Shown piece after piece: positions 24,018 through 32,045 of a DNA stretch of 49,679 nucleotides. Source of the stretch: CAZJFH01 sp964545205 (GTDB taxonomy: Bacteria; Pseudomonadota; Alphaproteobacteria; Rhodospirillales; Magnetospirillaceae); NCBI GenBank assembly GCA_964545205.1, contig CAZJFH010000037.1, positions 1 to 49,679 of the forward strand, given 5' to 3'. Each line of letters opens with the position of its first letter. The first letter of the stretch is position 1. The notes under the pieces were generated by a model, which worked only from the letters and a program-made list of their open reading frames with translations, was not told the origin of the DNA and searched no databases. The position numbers were made by a program, and so were the translations under genes.

Positions 24018-24094
24018 GTCGCTGGTCCGGGAGTTTGGGGGTGGTGTGAACGTGCGCATTTAGGGCCGCGCGAGCCCGCGAGTCAATCGCCGGA

Positions 24095-24730
24095 TCAGGT
24101 GCGCTGCGCGAGCGCGTCCTCGGCCGCGGAGTCCACGGCCGGACGCGGTGCGGCGGCGGGTTGCGGGTCCTCGGAAACCGGCTCTGCCGCGGGCGCGGCC
24201 GCGGGCGCGGCGGCGGTCGCCTCGGCCGCGTCGGAAACGGCGGCTTCCGCGCCCTCGGCGGGGGCGCCGTCCGGGGCCTGGGCCGCAACCGGCGCCGCGG
24301 CCTCGACCGCCGACATCTGCAGCCGTCGCTGTTCGCGCTGGAGCTGCCGCAGCTTCTGGTCCAGCCCGGCGATGGCGCCTTTCTGCGCCTCGACCGACTT
24401 CAGCAGCTCCATCCGCTCGCGGCGGAAGGCGTCCTCGTATCCGGCCAGGCGCTTCTCGACGCCGGCCTCGAACTCGCCGAACCGGCGGGCGTTGTCGGCG
24501 ATCAGCGCGTTCTTGCTTTTCTCGATCTCCTCGACGAGATCGCGCTTCATCCATTTCAGCTTCTTGTCGGCGTCGTCGTTGATGCGCTGGAGTTGCTCCT
24601 GCATCTCCTGCTGCATCTCGACCTTGAGCTGGTACGCGTTCTTGACCAGCGCCGACATGTAGATGATCAGCCCGCCCGCCGCGATGACGATCACGCCCAC
24701 ACCAAGGCTGACGAGAAGGGTTATGGCCAT
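24095..24730 (-). CDS. Membrane-anchored coiled-coil protein, Ala/Pro/Glu-rich tail
   Basis: A 211-residue protein of no recognised family. Residues about 3-27 form one membrane helix (ITLLVSLGVGVIVIAAGGLIIYM). From about 30 to 140 it is a long charged helix with heptad character (LKVEMQQEMQEQLQRINDDA onward), hence a coiled coil. The last 70 residues are low-complexity Ala/Pro/Glu and likely disordered. It sits between puuB and potF on the same strand with gaps of 100 and 77 bases, so it may share their transcript. Whether it has anything to do with polyamines is unknown; it could organise the transporter or be a passenger. Confidence 0.72.
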   Translation of the reverse strand: MAITLLVSLGVGVIVIAAGGLIIYMSALVKNAYQLKVEMQQEMQEQLQRINDDADKKLKWMKRDLVEEIEKSKNALIADNARRFGEFEAGVEKRLAGYEDAFRRERMELLKSVEAQKGAIAGLDQKLRQLQREQRRLQMSAVEAAAPVAAQAPDGAPAEGAEAAVSDAAEATAAAPAAAPAAEPVSEDPQPAAAPRPAVDSAAEDALAQRT

Positions 24731-24830
24731 GGAATTGTGCTTGCCTTGATCGGGCTCGGCGGCCGGAGAAGCGCGGGACGACACACATAATGTCGACCAA
24801 CCGGCAGCGGTTTGCAACAACGGATGAGGT

Positions 24831-26096
24831 TCAGGCGAATTCGCGCAGACGATGCCACAGCATCCCGAGCGCCAGCAGCGGAAGCCGGAGCGGCCCCCCC
24901 GGAAACGGCAGATGGCGGACCTTCGCCAGCAGGTCGAAACGCTCGGCCGTGCCGGACACCGCCTCGGCGAGCAGGCGGCCGGCGAGCCCGGCGATCCCGA
25001 GGCCGTGCCCCGCGAAACCGCAGGCGTACCACAGATTTCCGTCCAGGCGGCCGATCAGCGGCATGCGGTTGACCGTGACCCCGATGCGGCCGCTCCAGAC
25101 GTGCTCGAACGCCACCGGGCCGAGCTGCGGGAAGACCTCGGCCATTCGCCGGCGCAGCAGGGCGGCTGGATCGGCCAGCGGCCGCCAGTAGGTCGCTCCG
25201 GCGCCGAACACCAGCCGGTCGTCCGACAGACGGAAATAGTCGGGAACGGCGCGCGAGTCGGCGACCGCCACGTCGGCCGGAATCAGCGCGCGCGCCCGCG
25301 CCGCGCCCAGCGGCTCGGTGGCGGCGACGTAGGTGGTCACGGTCGCGAGGCGATGGTGGACATAGGGCACCAGCGCGCCGAGATAGGCGTTTCCGCACAG
25401 CATCAGGTGCTGCGCCGACACCGCGCCGGCGGCGGTGCGCGCCAGCGGCCGCGGACCGGGCTCGACCGCCGCCACCGGCGTCGCCTCGAAGATGCGCACG
25501 CCCGCCGCCTCGGCGGCCGCCGCCAGGCCGTGGGCGTAGGCCAGGGGACGCAGGTGGAAGGCGCCGTCGTCGGCGACGCCGCCGAGGTAGAGCGGCGAAT
25601 CGACCATCGCGCGGATGCCGGCGCGGTCGACTTCGCGGGCGGCGGCGTAGCCCAGTTCGCGCCACAGCGCAAGCTCGCGGGCGAGGTGGTCGAGGTGGCG
25701 CGGGCGCGTCGCCGCCGCCAGGGCGCCGCGGCGCAGGCCGCAGTCGATTCCGTAGCGCTCGATCCGGGCGCGCACCTCGGCCTTGGCTTCCTCGGCGAGG
25801 TTCCAGACCTGCTGCGCCTTGTCGCGCCCCAGAATCTCCACCACATCCAGCATGTCCGGCGCCAGTCCCGACAGGAGCTGGCCGCCGTTGCGGCCCGACG
25901 CGCCCCAGCCGACGCTTCGCGCCTCGAGGACGACGACGTCATAGCCCCGTTCGCGCAGATGCAACGCCGCCGAAAGCCCGGTATACCCCGCCCCCACGAC
26001 GCAGACGTCGCAGCGCGCGTCGCCGCGCAGCGGCGGACGGGCGGGCGCGGCGTCCGCCGCGGCCTCGTAGCCCGGTCGGTCGTCGGGGTGCTCCAT
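24831..26096 (-). CDS. puuB: Gamma-glutamylputrescine oxidase-type FAD oxidoreductase (PuuB-like)
   Basis: Flavoprotein of the DAO family expected to oxidise gamma-glutamylputrescine to the aldehyde, releasing ammonia and H2O2. The 421-residue protein has the FAD motif CVVGAGYTGLSAALHLRERG, the family segment SVGWGASGRNGGQLLSGLAPD, and the C-terminal FAD contact YACGFAGHGLGIA. ATG 26096 is used because the preceding residues do not match the family, but no ribosome-binding site is seen; GTG 26123, with AGGAG 11 bases upstream, is a real alternative. It is divergent from puuA, and the potFGHI importer lies downstream on the same strand. Assignment to putrescine rests on that context. Confidence 0.85.
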   Translation of the reverse strand: MEHPDDRPGYEAAADAAPARPPLRGDARCDVCVVGAGYTGLSAALHLRERGYDVVVLEARSVGWGASGRNGGQLLSGLAPDMLDVVEILGRDKAQQVWNLAEEAKAEVRARIERYGIDCGLRRGALAAATRPRHLDHLARELALWRELGYAAAREVDRAGIRAMVDSPLYLGGVADDGAFHLRPLAYAHGLAAAAEAAGVRIFEATPVAAVEPGPRPLARTAAGAVSAQHLMLCGNAYLGALVPYVHHRLATVTTYVAATEPLGAARARALIPADVAVADSRAVPDYFRLSDDRLVFGAGATYWRPLADPAALLRRRMAEVFPQLGPVAFEHVWSGRIGVTVNRMPLIGRLDGNLWYACGFAGHGLGIAGLAGRLLAEAVSGTAERFDLLAKVRHLPFPGGPLRLPLLALGMLWHRLREFA

Positions 26097-26177
26097 AAGT
26101 GTGCCGTGGCTCTTGCGTGGCACCGGCGTGCCTGCTCCTATTGAATCGGTCAACTGCCGCAGAGGCGACTACCAGAC

Positions 26178-27518
26178 ATGAACGACTTGGAAAAGTGGGT
26201 CCGTGAGCGCGGCATCACCGAAGTCGAATGCGTCGTCCCCGACGTCTCCGGCATTCCGCGCGGCAAGATATTGCCGGCGCAACGGTTTTTGTCGAGCTAT
26301 CACAGCGGCGGCCTGCGCCTGCCCGAGAGCATCTTCGTCCAGACGGTGACCGGCGAGTACCCCGAGGAGGACGTCACCTCGGACGCCAACGGCGACGTCT
26401 ACCTGCGGCCCGACCCCGCCACCCTGCGGCTGGTGCCGTGGTACGAGGAGCCGACCGCCCAGGTCATCGCCGATTGCTACTACGCCGACGGCAATCCGGT
26501 CGAGATCGCGCCGCGCCACGTGCTGCGCCGGGTGCTCGAACTGTACAGCGCCCAGGGCTGGCAGCCGGTGGTGGCGCCCGAACTCGAATTCTACCTGGTC
26601 AAGGTCTCGACCGACCCCGACAACCCGCTGGAGCCGCCGATCGGGCGCTCGGGCCGGCCGGAGATCGGGCGCCAGTCCTACGGCATCGACGCGGTCAACG
26701 AGTTCGACCCGCTGTTCGAGGAGGTCTACGACTACTGCGAGGTGATGGGCATCGACCTCGACACCCTGAGCCACGAGGCCGGCGCCGCGCAGATGGAGAT
26801 CAACTTCAATCACGGCGAGCCGCTGGAACTCGCCGACCAGGTGTTCGTGTTCAAGCGCACCGTGCGCCAGACGGCGCTGCGCCACAACGTCTACGCCACC
26901 TTCATGGCCAAGCCGATGGAGAACGAACCCGGCAGCGCCATGCACATCCACCAGAACATCCTGTCGGCGGAGACCGGCGAGAACCTGTTCGCCGACGAGG
27001 ACGGCAACGACACGCAGATGTTCCGCCACTACATCGGCGGCCTGCGCAAGTACCTGCCGTCGGCGATGCTGCTGTTCGCGCCCAACGTCAACAGCTACCG
27101 CCGGCTGGTCCGCGATTTCGACGCGCCGATCAACATGCATTGGGGCCGCGACAACCGCACGGTCGGGCTGCGGGTGCCGGTCTCGGACGCCCGCGCCCGC
27201 CGGGTCGAGAACCGTCTGGCCGGCGCCGACGCCAACCCCTACCTCGCGCTCGCCGGCTCGTTGGCCTGCGGCTATCTCGGCATGGTCGAGAAGCTCGACC
27301 CGGGCAAGCCGATCGAGGGCTCGGGCTATACCCGGGCGCACTCGCTGCCGCGCCATCTGCCGGACGCGCTGAGCAAGTTCTCGGCGGCGCGCGCGCTGCG
27401 CGACCTGCTCGGCGAGGACTTCGTCGAGGCGCTGACCGCGGTCAAGGAGGCCGAGTGGGACGCCTACCAGCGCGTGGTGTCGAGCTGGGAGCGCGAGTAC
27501 CTGCTGCTGAACGTGTAG
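26178..27518 (+). CDS. puuA: Gamma-glutamylputrescine synthetase (glutamine synthetase family)
   Basis: Ligates glutamate to putrescine with ATP, the first step of the Puu route. The 446-residue protein has the GS fold. Catalytic features are the metal-site Glu in PELEFYL, AAQMEINFNHGEPLELAD, the nucleotide/metal His in GSAMHIHQNI, the Arg loop MHWGRDNRTVGLRVP and RRVENRLAGADANPYLALA. The tyrosine adenylylation site of true glutamine synthetase is missing, as expected for PuuA. It lies next to puuB and potFGHI, which supports putrescine over other amines. An 81-base gap to puuB must hold both promoters. Confidence 0.9.
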   Translation: MNDLEKWVRERGITEVECVVPDVSGIPRGKILPAQRFLSSYHSGGLRLPESIFVQTVTGEYPEEDVTSDANGDVYLRPDPATLRLVPWYEEPTAQVIADCYYADGNPVEIAPRHVLRRVLELYSAQGWQPVVAPELEFYLVKVSTDPDNPLEPPIGRSGRPEIGRQSYGIDAVNEFDPLFEEVYDYCEVMGIDLDTLSHEAGAAQMEINFNHGEPLELADQVFVFKRTVRQTALRHNVYATFMAKPMENEPGSAMHIHQNILSAETGENLFADEDGNDTQMFRHYIGGLRKYLPSAMLLFAPNVNSYRRLVRDFDAPINMHWGRDNRTVGLRVPVSDARARRVENRLAGADANPYLALAGSLACGYLGMVEKLDPGKPIEGSGYTRAHSLPRHLPDALSKFSAARALRDLLGEDFVEALTAVKEAEWDAYQRVVSSWEREYLLLNV

Positions 27519-27531
27519 CCTCCACGATCTC

Positions 27532-27558
27532 CCCCTCCCCCGCCTGGCGGGGGAGGGG
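27532..27558. repeat. GC-rich palindrome after puuA
   Basis: An 11-bp perfect stem (27532-27542/27548-27558) of the CCCCTCCCCCG type with a 5-base loop, between the convergent puuA and COG4315 genes. It resembles the palindromes at 13248-13362 and 35354-35430. It may serve as a transcript end for puuA. Confidence 0.75.
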
Positions 27559-27591
27559 CGGGTGGAACCTACCTGCGGCCGGGCCGCGCCC

Positions 27592-28059
27592 TCACTTCGG
27601 CGCTTCGGCCTTCTCCTCGGCGGTTTTCCTGATGATCTGGCCGTCGGGGGCCATGACGTACCACTCGCCGCCGAAGCCGTGCTTGTCCTGGCCCATCACC
27701 TGGCCGGCGCCCTTGTCCTGGACGAAGTAGTAGAGCGGCCATCCGTCGAAGGTGACCTGCATGGTGCCGTCCTGGCGCGTGAAGGCGCCGAGCTTGATGG
27801 CGGCGACCTCGTCCGCGGCCGTCGGCTCGCCCTTGGTCAGCAGCGGCGGCCAGGCCTCGGCGCAGGCGTCGTAGCAGGTGCTGGTCTCGGCGCCCTGTTC
27901 GTCCTTGGTGAACATGTACAGCGTCCGGCCGTCCGCGTCGGCGACGTAGCGCCCGAACGGCGCCTTCTCCTGAACGCTCAGCTTGGCGGCGTCCTGGCTT
28001 TGCGCCTGGGCCGCGCCGGCCGCCAGCATCGCGACGGCGGCGATCATGATGCGCTTCAT
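27592..28059 (-). CDS. Secreted COG4315-type protein
   Basis: A 155-residue exported protein with a signal peptide of about 20 residues ending AQAQ. The repeated family motif is present twice: YVADADGRTLYMFTKD with STCYDACAEAWPPLL, and later GWPLYYFVQDKGAG. It has two Cys in CYDAC, which could form a disulfide or bind a metal. It is not a lipoprotein (no Cys at the cleavage site). Function is unknown. AAGGGAGAA precedes ATG 28059. An EcfG-like promoter lies at 28093-28117, so it may be stress-induced. Confidence 0.83.
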   Translation of the reverse strand: MKRIMIAAVAMLAAGAAQAQSQDAAKLSVQEKAPFGRYVADADGRTLYMFTKDEQGAETSTCYDACAEAWPPLLTKGEPTAADEVAAIKLGAFTRQDGTMQVTFDGWPLYYFVQDKGAGQVMGQDKHGFGGEWYVMAPDGQIIRKTAEEKAEAPK

Positions 28060-28092
28060 ACGGTTCTCCCTTTCTCCTGGAACTGCAGGGCG

Positions 28093-28117
28093 AACAGTGA
28101 TCACGCGCGCTTGTTCC
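28093..28117 (-). promoter_or_regulatory. EcfG-like promoter of the COG4315 gene
   Basis: On the minus strand GGAAC (28117-28113), 16 bases, TGTT (28096-28093). It differs from the EcfG consensus only in the first base of the -10 CGTT. The start codon is about 34 bases downstream. Confidence 0.45.
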
Positions 28118-28122
28118 GGACG

Positions 28123-28488
28123 CTAATGGCGGTGGTGCCGGCGGTGGTGGCCGTCGTCGGGCAAGGCCGGCGGCAGCCGTTCCGCGACATAGGCGGCGGC
28201 GGCCGCGGCCGGGTCGGTCTCGGTGGTCGCGACGGCGGTGACGCCGCGCGCCGCCATGCGGGCGACGAAGCCCGGCCCCATGCTGCCGGCGATGACGACG
28301 TCGACGGCGTCGAGCGGGTGGGGGCCGTCGCCGCGGAAATTGTGCATCGCGAGCTCGGCCGGAAGCGAGATGCGGTCGATCTCGGCCGGCGGCGCGCCGG
28401 CCTGCGCAGCGAAGATCAGGAACCGGCGGGTCTTGCCGGCATGGCCGGTGACGGTGCGGAAGTTCTGGCTGGCGACGGCGATCTTCAT
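28123..28488 (-). CDS. NifX/NifB-associated (dinitrogenase cofactor-binding-like) domain protein
   Basis: A single-domain protein of 121 residues. It starts MKIAVASQNFRTVTGHAGKTRRFLIF, the typical opening of the NifX/NafY/VnfX fold, which binds iron-sulfur or metal clusters. It continues with VVIAGSMGPGFVARMAARGV. The C-terminus is His-rich (HHRRHHRH), a likely metal-binding tail. No nitrogenase gene lies in the window, and such stand-alone proteins also occur in non-fixing bacteria, so a general metal or cluster role is more likely. It is divergent from the Rieske gene petA across an inverted repeat. Confidence 0.82.
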   Translation of the reverse strand: MKIAVASQNFRTVTGHAGKTRRFLIFAAQAGAPPAEIDRISLPAELAMHNFRGDGPHPLDAVDVVIAGSMGPGFVARMAARGVTAVATTETDPAAAAAAYVAERLPPALPDDGHHRRHHRH

Positions 28489-28544
28489 GGCGGCCTCGGG
28501 CGGTTGTCTCGCCCGATGCTCCGCGCGATTCCGACGGCGAGGCA

Positions 28545-28572
28545 ATGACAATTGCGGCTTGCGGATTGTCAT
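28545..28572. promoter_or_regulatory. Inverted repeat ATGACAAT-N12-ATTGTCAT (candidate operator)
   Basis: Two perfect 8-base arms (28545-28552 and 28565-28572), with centres about two DNA turns apart, lie in the 142-base divergent region between the NifX-like gene and petA. The spacing suits a dimeric repressor or activator. I do not recognise the regulator. Confidence 0.45.
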
Positions 28573-28630
28573 CGCCCGCCGCCGCGCCGCCGCCCTAAGG
28601 TCGGGCGGTCAACCACGGGGATCGACGAGC

Positions 28631-29173
28631 ATGAGCGAAGCCGCCTTCTTCGACCAGCCCGAGTCCGGCCGCCGCGACTTCCTGATGGCCGCCACCGCGG
28701 CCCTCGGCGCCGCCGGCGCCATGGTCGCCGCCTGGCCGTTCGTCGACAGCATGAATCCGGCCGCCGACACCCTGGCGGCCGGCGTCACCGAGGTCGATCT
28801 GGCGCCGGTGGCGCTCGGGCAGGCGATCACCGTCACCTGGCGCGGCAAGCCGGTGTTCATCCGCCGCCGCACGGCCGCCGAGATCGCAGCCGCGGCCGCC
28901 GACGACGGCGCCGAGATGCGCGATCCGGCCACCGACGCCAGTCGGGCGCGGAATCCGGAATGGCTGGTGGTGATCGGGGTGTGCACCCATCTCGGCTGCA
29001 TTCCGCTGGGCCAGAAGCCGGCCGATCCCAAGGGCGACTTCGGCGGCTGGTTCTGCCCGTGCCACGGCTCGCATTACGACGGCTCGGGCCGCATCCGCAA
29101 GGGGCCGGCGCCGACCAATCTGGTGATCCCGCCCTACGCCTTCACGGGCGACACCGTGCTGCGGATCGGCTGA
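28631..29173 (+). CDS. petA: Rieske iron-sulfur subunit of cytochrome bc1
   Basis: Ubiquinol-cytochrome c reductase iron-sulfur protein of 180 residues, which carries electrons from ubiquinol to cytochrome c1. A twin-arginine motif (GRRDFL) precedes the single membrane anchor (about 20-42), as in Tat-inserted Rieske proteins. The cluster ligands are in CTHLGCIPLG and CPCHGSHYD. The C-terminus PTNLVIPPYAF is typical. ATG 28631 begins the protein right before the Tat segment. Unlike the usual petABC operon, no cytochrome b or c1 gene follows: the next gene is on the other strand. Confidence 0.94.
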   Translation: MSEAAFFDQPESGRRDFLMAATAALGAAGAMVAAWPFVDSMNPAADTLAAGVTEVDLAPVALGQAITVTWRGKPVFIRRRTAAEIAAAAADDGAEMRDPATDASRARNPEWLVVIGVCTHLGCIPLGQKPADPKGDFGGWFCPCHGSHYDGSGRIRKGPAPTNLVIPPYAFTGDTVLRIG

Positions 29174-29253
29174 TCAGGCGTCGAAGGCCGGCTCGTCAGG
29201 CGCAGCCCCCGCCACTGCGCGATCCGCTTCAGCAGCACCGCGCCCCGGCGCCC

Positions 29254-29589
29254 TCAGACGAGGCCGTCGCGGAGGGCGGCGGCGACGATGGCGTCGATGA
29301 CCTGCCGGAGCTCCGCGTCCAGCCCGGTGAAGGCGAAGCCGGTGACGCCGGCGCGCGGCTCGACGAACACCGCCCGCGCCTTGATCGGGAAGCTCAGGTT
29401 GAAGCCCTCGCGGCCGACGTCCAGCCGCGCCGAGATTTCGGCGCCGTGCGCGAACCGTCCTTCGGTGAGACAGAAGCCGCCGGCCGAGATGTTCGCTGTG
29501 CGGTAGGTGACGTTGCCGATGGTGACGTCGAGCGCGATGGCGGCGCGTGGATGATGCCGCCGTTCGATCGACGGGCGATCGCCTGCCAT
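29254..29589 (-). CDS. PilZ domain protein (c-di-GMP receptor)
   Basis: A 111-residue protein that is essentially one PilZ domain. Both parts of the c-di-GMP site are intact: the RxxxR motif in RRHHPR near residue 10, and the (D/N)xSxxG motif as NISAGG near residue 37. It is cytoplasmic and has no second domain, so it acts through a partner. It lies downstream of glgX on the same strand with a 72-base gap. Two further in-frame starts exist upstream, but MAGDRPSIERR fits the family best. Confidence 0.88.
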   Translation of the reverse strand: MAGDRPSIERRHHPRAAIALDVTIGNVTYRTANISAGGFCLTEGRFAHGAEISARLDVGREGFNLSFPIKARAVFVEPRAGVTGFAFTGLDAELRQVIDAIVAAALRDGLV

Positions 29590-29661
29590 GATCCGACTAT
29601 CCCGGAAATTCCCCCTTGCGAGTAGACGCCGCTCCGGCGCCGGCGTCAATCGATCAGGCGA

Positions 29662-31785
29662 TCAGTCGACCTGCGGCCGCCCGAGGCAGGTCAGCAGGGC
29701 GAGCGAGCGCGCCTCGAGGGCGTAGGAGTCGCCGCCGGCGGTGCGACCGCCTTCGCGCTCCGGGGCCGCGGTGTCGACGATCGCCTCCCAGCCGTCGCTG
29801 GCCGCCGGAAGCTGGAACGCGACCGGCTCGTGATGGGCGCTGAGCAGCAGCAGGAACGCCCGGTCGGGCTCTTCGAGGCCGCCCGGCGTGGTATGGTACC
29901 AGTGGCCGGGGTCGCCGGTCAGCAGGATGCCCAGCGTCCGCGCCTCGGTGAAGCTCCAGTCCTCGTCGGACTTCTCGCGGCCCTCGGGGACCAGCCAGAC
30001 GATGTCCGGCGCCGTGCCGTCGCGGTCGCGGCCGCGGAAGAAGCGGGCGCGGTGAAACACCGGATGCTCGTGCCGCAGCCGCGACAGCCGCTGCACGAAC
30101 GCGCACAGGTCGCGGTCGACGTCGTCCCAGTCGATCCAGCTGATCTCGTTGTCCTGGCAGTAGCCGTTGTTGTTGCCGCCCTGGCTGTTGCCGAGCTCGT
30201 CGCCGGCCAGCAGCATCGGCACGCCCTGGCTGAGCAGCAGGGTCGCCAGCATGTTGCGCTTCTGGCGCGCCCTGAGCGCGCGGATGTCGGGGTCGTCGGT
30301 CGGCCCCTCGGCGCCGTGGTTCCAGGATTCGTTGTCGTCGACGCCGTCGCGGTTGCCCTCCTTGTTGGCCTCGTTGTGCTTGTCGTTGTAGCTGACGAGG
30401 TCCTCGAGGGTGAACCCGTCGTGGGCGGTGATGAAGTTGACGCTAGCCCACGGCCGCCGGCCGCGATGGTTGAACAGGTCGGCCGAGCCGGCCATGCGCG
30501 AGGCGAACTCGGGCACCTGGCCGGCGTCGCCCTTCCAGAACCTGCGCACGGTGTCGCGGTACTTGCCGTTCCATTCCGACCAGCCCGGCGGATACCCGCC
30601 GACCTGGTAGCCGCCCCAGCCGAGATCCCACGGCTCGGCGATCAGCTTGACCTGCGCCAGCACCGGGTCCTGGTGGATGGCGTCGAAGAAGGCGGCGCCG
30701 GGATCGTAGGCGAAGCCCTCGCGGGCCAGCGACGAGGTCAGGTCGAAGCGGAAGCCGTCGACATGCATCTCGCTGACCCAGTAGCGCAGCGAGTCGAGGA
30801 CGAGCTGCAGCACCCGGGGGTGGCCGACGTCGAGCGTGTTGCCGCAGCCGGTCGAGTCCCAGTAGTAGCGCGGGTCGTCGGGCGAGAGCTTGTAGTAGCT
30901 GGCGTTGTCGATGCCGCGGAACGACAGCGTCGGGCCGAGGTGGTTGCCCTCGGCGGTGTGGTTGTAGACGACGTCGAGCATCACCTCGATGCCGGCGTCG
31001 TGCAGCCGCGCCATCATCGCCTTGAACTCGTTGATCCGACCGCTGGCCAGGTACTGCGGATGCAGCGCGAAGAAGCTGATCGTGTTGTAGCCCCAGTAGT
31101 TCCTGAGGCCCTTCTCGGCCAGGTGGCGATCGTCGATGAAGGCGTGGATCGGCAGCAGTTCGATGGCGGTGACGCCCAGCTTCAGCAGGTGCTCGACCAT
31201 CTCCGGCCGCGCCAGCCCGGCGAAGGTGCCGCGCAGCGCGTGCGGGATTTCGGGGTGCGTCTTGGTCAGGCCGCGGACATGCGCCTCGTAGAGGATCGAG
31301 CGGTTCCACGGCGTGCGCGGCCGGCGCTCCTCGCCCCAGGTGTAGGCGGTGTCGACGACCTGGCACTTGGGCATGCCGCGGGCATTGTCGCGGCGATCGA
31401 AGGACAGGTCCTCGCGCTGGTGGCCGATGCGGTAGGCGAAGTGCGCGTCCGACCAGCGCAGCCCGCCGACGATGCTCTTCGCATAGGGGTCGAGCAGCAG
31501 CTTGTTGTGGTTGAAGCGGTGGCCGCGCTTCGGATCGTAGGGGCCGTAGACCCGGTAGCCGTAGAGCTGGCCGGGCATCACGTCCGGAAGGTAGCCGTGC
31601 CACACCTCGTCGGTGTACTCGCTCAGCCGCACCCGCTCCAGCTCGCGCTGGCCGGTGTGGTCGAACAGGCACAGCTCGACCTTCTCGGCATTGGCCGAGA
31701 ACAGGGCGAAGTTGGCGCCCGAGCCGTCCCAGGTCGCGCCGAGCGGGTAGGGGTTGCCGGGCCAAATCCGGGCGCGTGTCGTCAT
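29662..31785 (-). CDS. glgX: Glycogen debranching enzyme (isoamylase type)
   Basis: Hydrolyses alpha-1,6 branches of glycogen trimmed by phosphorylase. The 707-residue protein has an N-terminal CBM48 domain (LGATWDGSGANFALFSANAEKVELCLFD) and a GH13 catalytic barrel. The nucleophile Asp is in DGFRFDLTSSL, the acid/base Glu in KLIAEPWD and the transition-state Asp in FITAHDGFTLEDL. The motifs GYNTISFFALHPQY and VVYNHTAEG are those of GlgX/isoamylase. ATG 31785 is chosen as it starts RARIWPGNPYPLGAT. No other glycogen gene is in the window, so it is detached from the usual glg operon. Confidence 0.95.
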   Translation of the reverse strand: MTTRARIWPGNPYPLGATWDGSGANFALFSANAEKVELCLFDHTGQRELERVRLSEYTDEVWHGYLPDVMPGQLYGYRVYGPYDPKRGHRFNHNKLLLDPYAKSIVGGLRWSDAHFAYRIGHQREDLSFDRRDNARGMPKCQVVDTAYTWGEERRPRTPWNRSILYEAHVRGLTKTHPEIPHALRGTFAGLARPEMVEHLLKLGVTAIELLPIHAFIDDRHLAEKGLRNYWGYNTISFFALHPQYLASGRINEFKAMMARLHDAGIEVMLDVVYNHTAEGNHLGPTLSFRGIDNASYYKLSPDDPRYYWDSTGCGNTLDVGHPRVLQLVLDSLRYWVSEMHVDGFRFDLTSSLAREGFAYDPGAAFFDAIHQDPVLAQVKLIAEPWDLGWGGYQVGGYPPGWSEWNGKYRDTVRRFWKGDAGQVPEFASRMAGSADLFNHRGRRPWASVNFITAHDGFTLEDLVSYNDKHNEANKEGNRDGVDDNESWNHGAEGPTDDPDIRALRARQKRNMLATLLLSQGVPMLLAGDELGNSQGGNNNGYCQDNEISWIDWDDVDRDLCAFVQRLSRLRHEHPVFHRARFFRGRDRDGTAPDIVWLVPEGREKSDEDWSFTEARTLGILLTGDPGHWYHTTPGGLEEPDRAFLLLLSAHHEPVAFQLPAASDGWEAIVDTAAPEREGGRTAGGDSYALEARSLALLTCLGRPQVD

Positions 31786-32005
31786 GGCTCGGTACATGGG
31801 GGCGCCGCCGCATCGTGCCAATGCCCCCGGGCCGCCCGTGCCGGGCGCGATCCATTGGGGTGCGATCGGCAGTATTTTACAAGCTTTATCACCACATGGG
31901 TAGGATCACCGAAAGTCGTTCCGCAAGGATTCGTTCGTATGGTGTGGTCCCTTCCTACCCGTCTTGGCAGTTGGCGGCGGGGATTCCGACCTTCTATCGT
32001 TAAAT

Positions 32006-32027
32006 ATGCACCTGGATATCGGTGCAT
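32006..32027. promoter_or_regulatory. Inverted repeat ATGCACC-N8-GGTGCAT upstream of the Imm74-like gene
   Basis: Perfect 7-base arms (32006-32012/32021-32027) end 18 bases before ATG 32046. Just upstream lie TTGGCG (31971-31976) and TATCGT (31995-32000), a possible sigma70-like pair with an 18-base spacer. The region 31860-32045 is less GC-rich than its surroundings. A repressor covering the transcript start is a reasonable reading, but unproven. Confidence 0.4.
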
Positions 32028-32045
32028 CGGATCGAATAGAAGTCG

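Noticed and set aside
26141..26153. FNR box between puuB and puuA
   Set aside because: The half-sites TTGA and TCAA are 5 bases apart; FNR/FixK boxes need 6 (TTGA-N6-TCAA).
28123..28488. Evidence for nitrogen fixation from the NifX-like gene
   Set aside because: No nifHDK, nifB or nifENX cluster nearby; stand-alone members exist in non-fixing bacteria.
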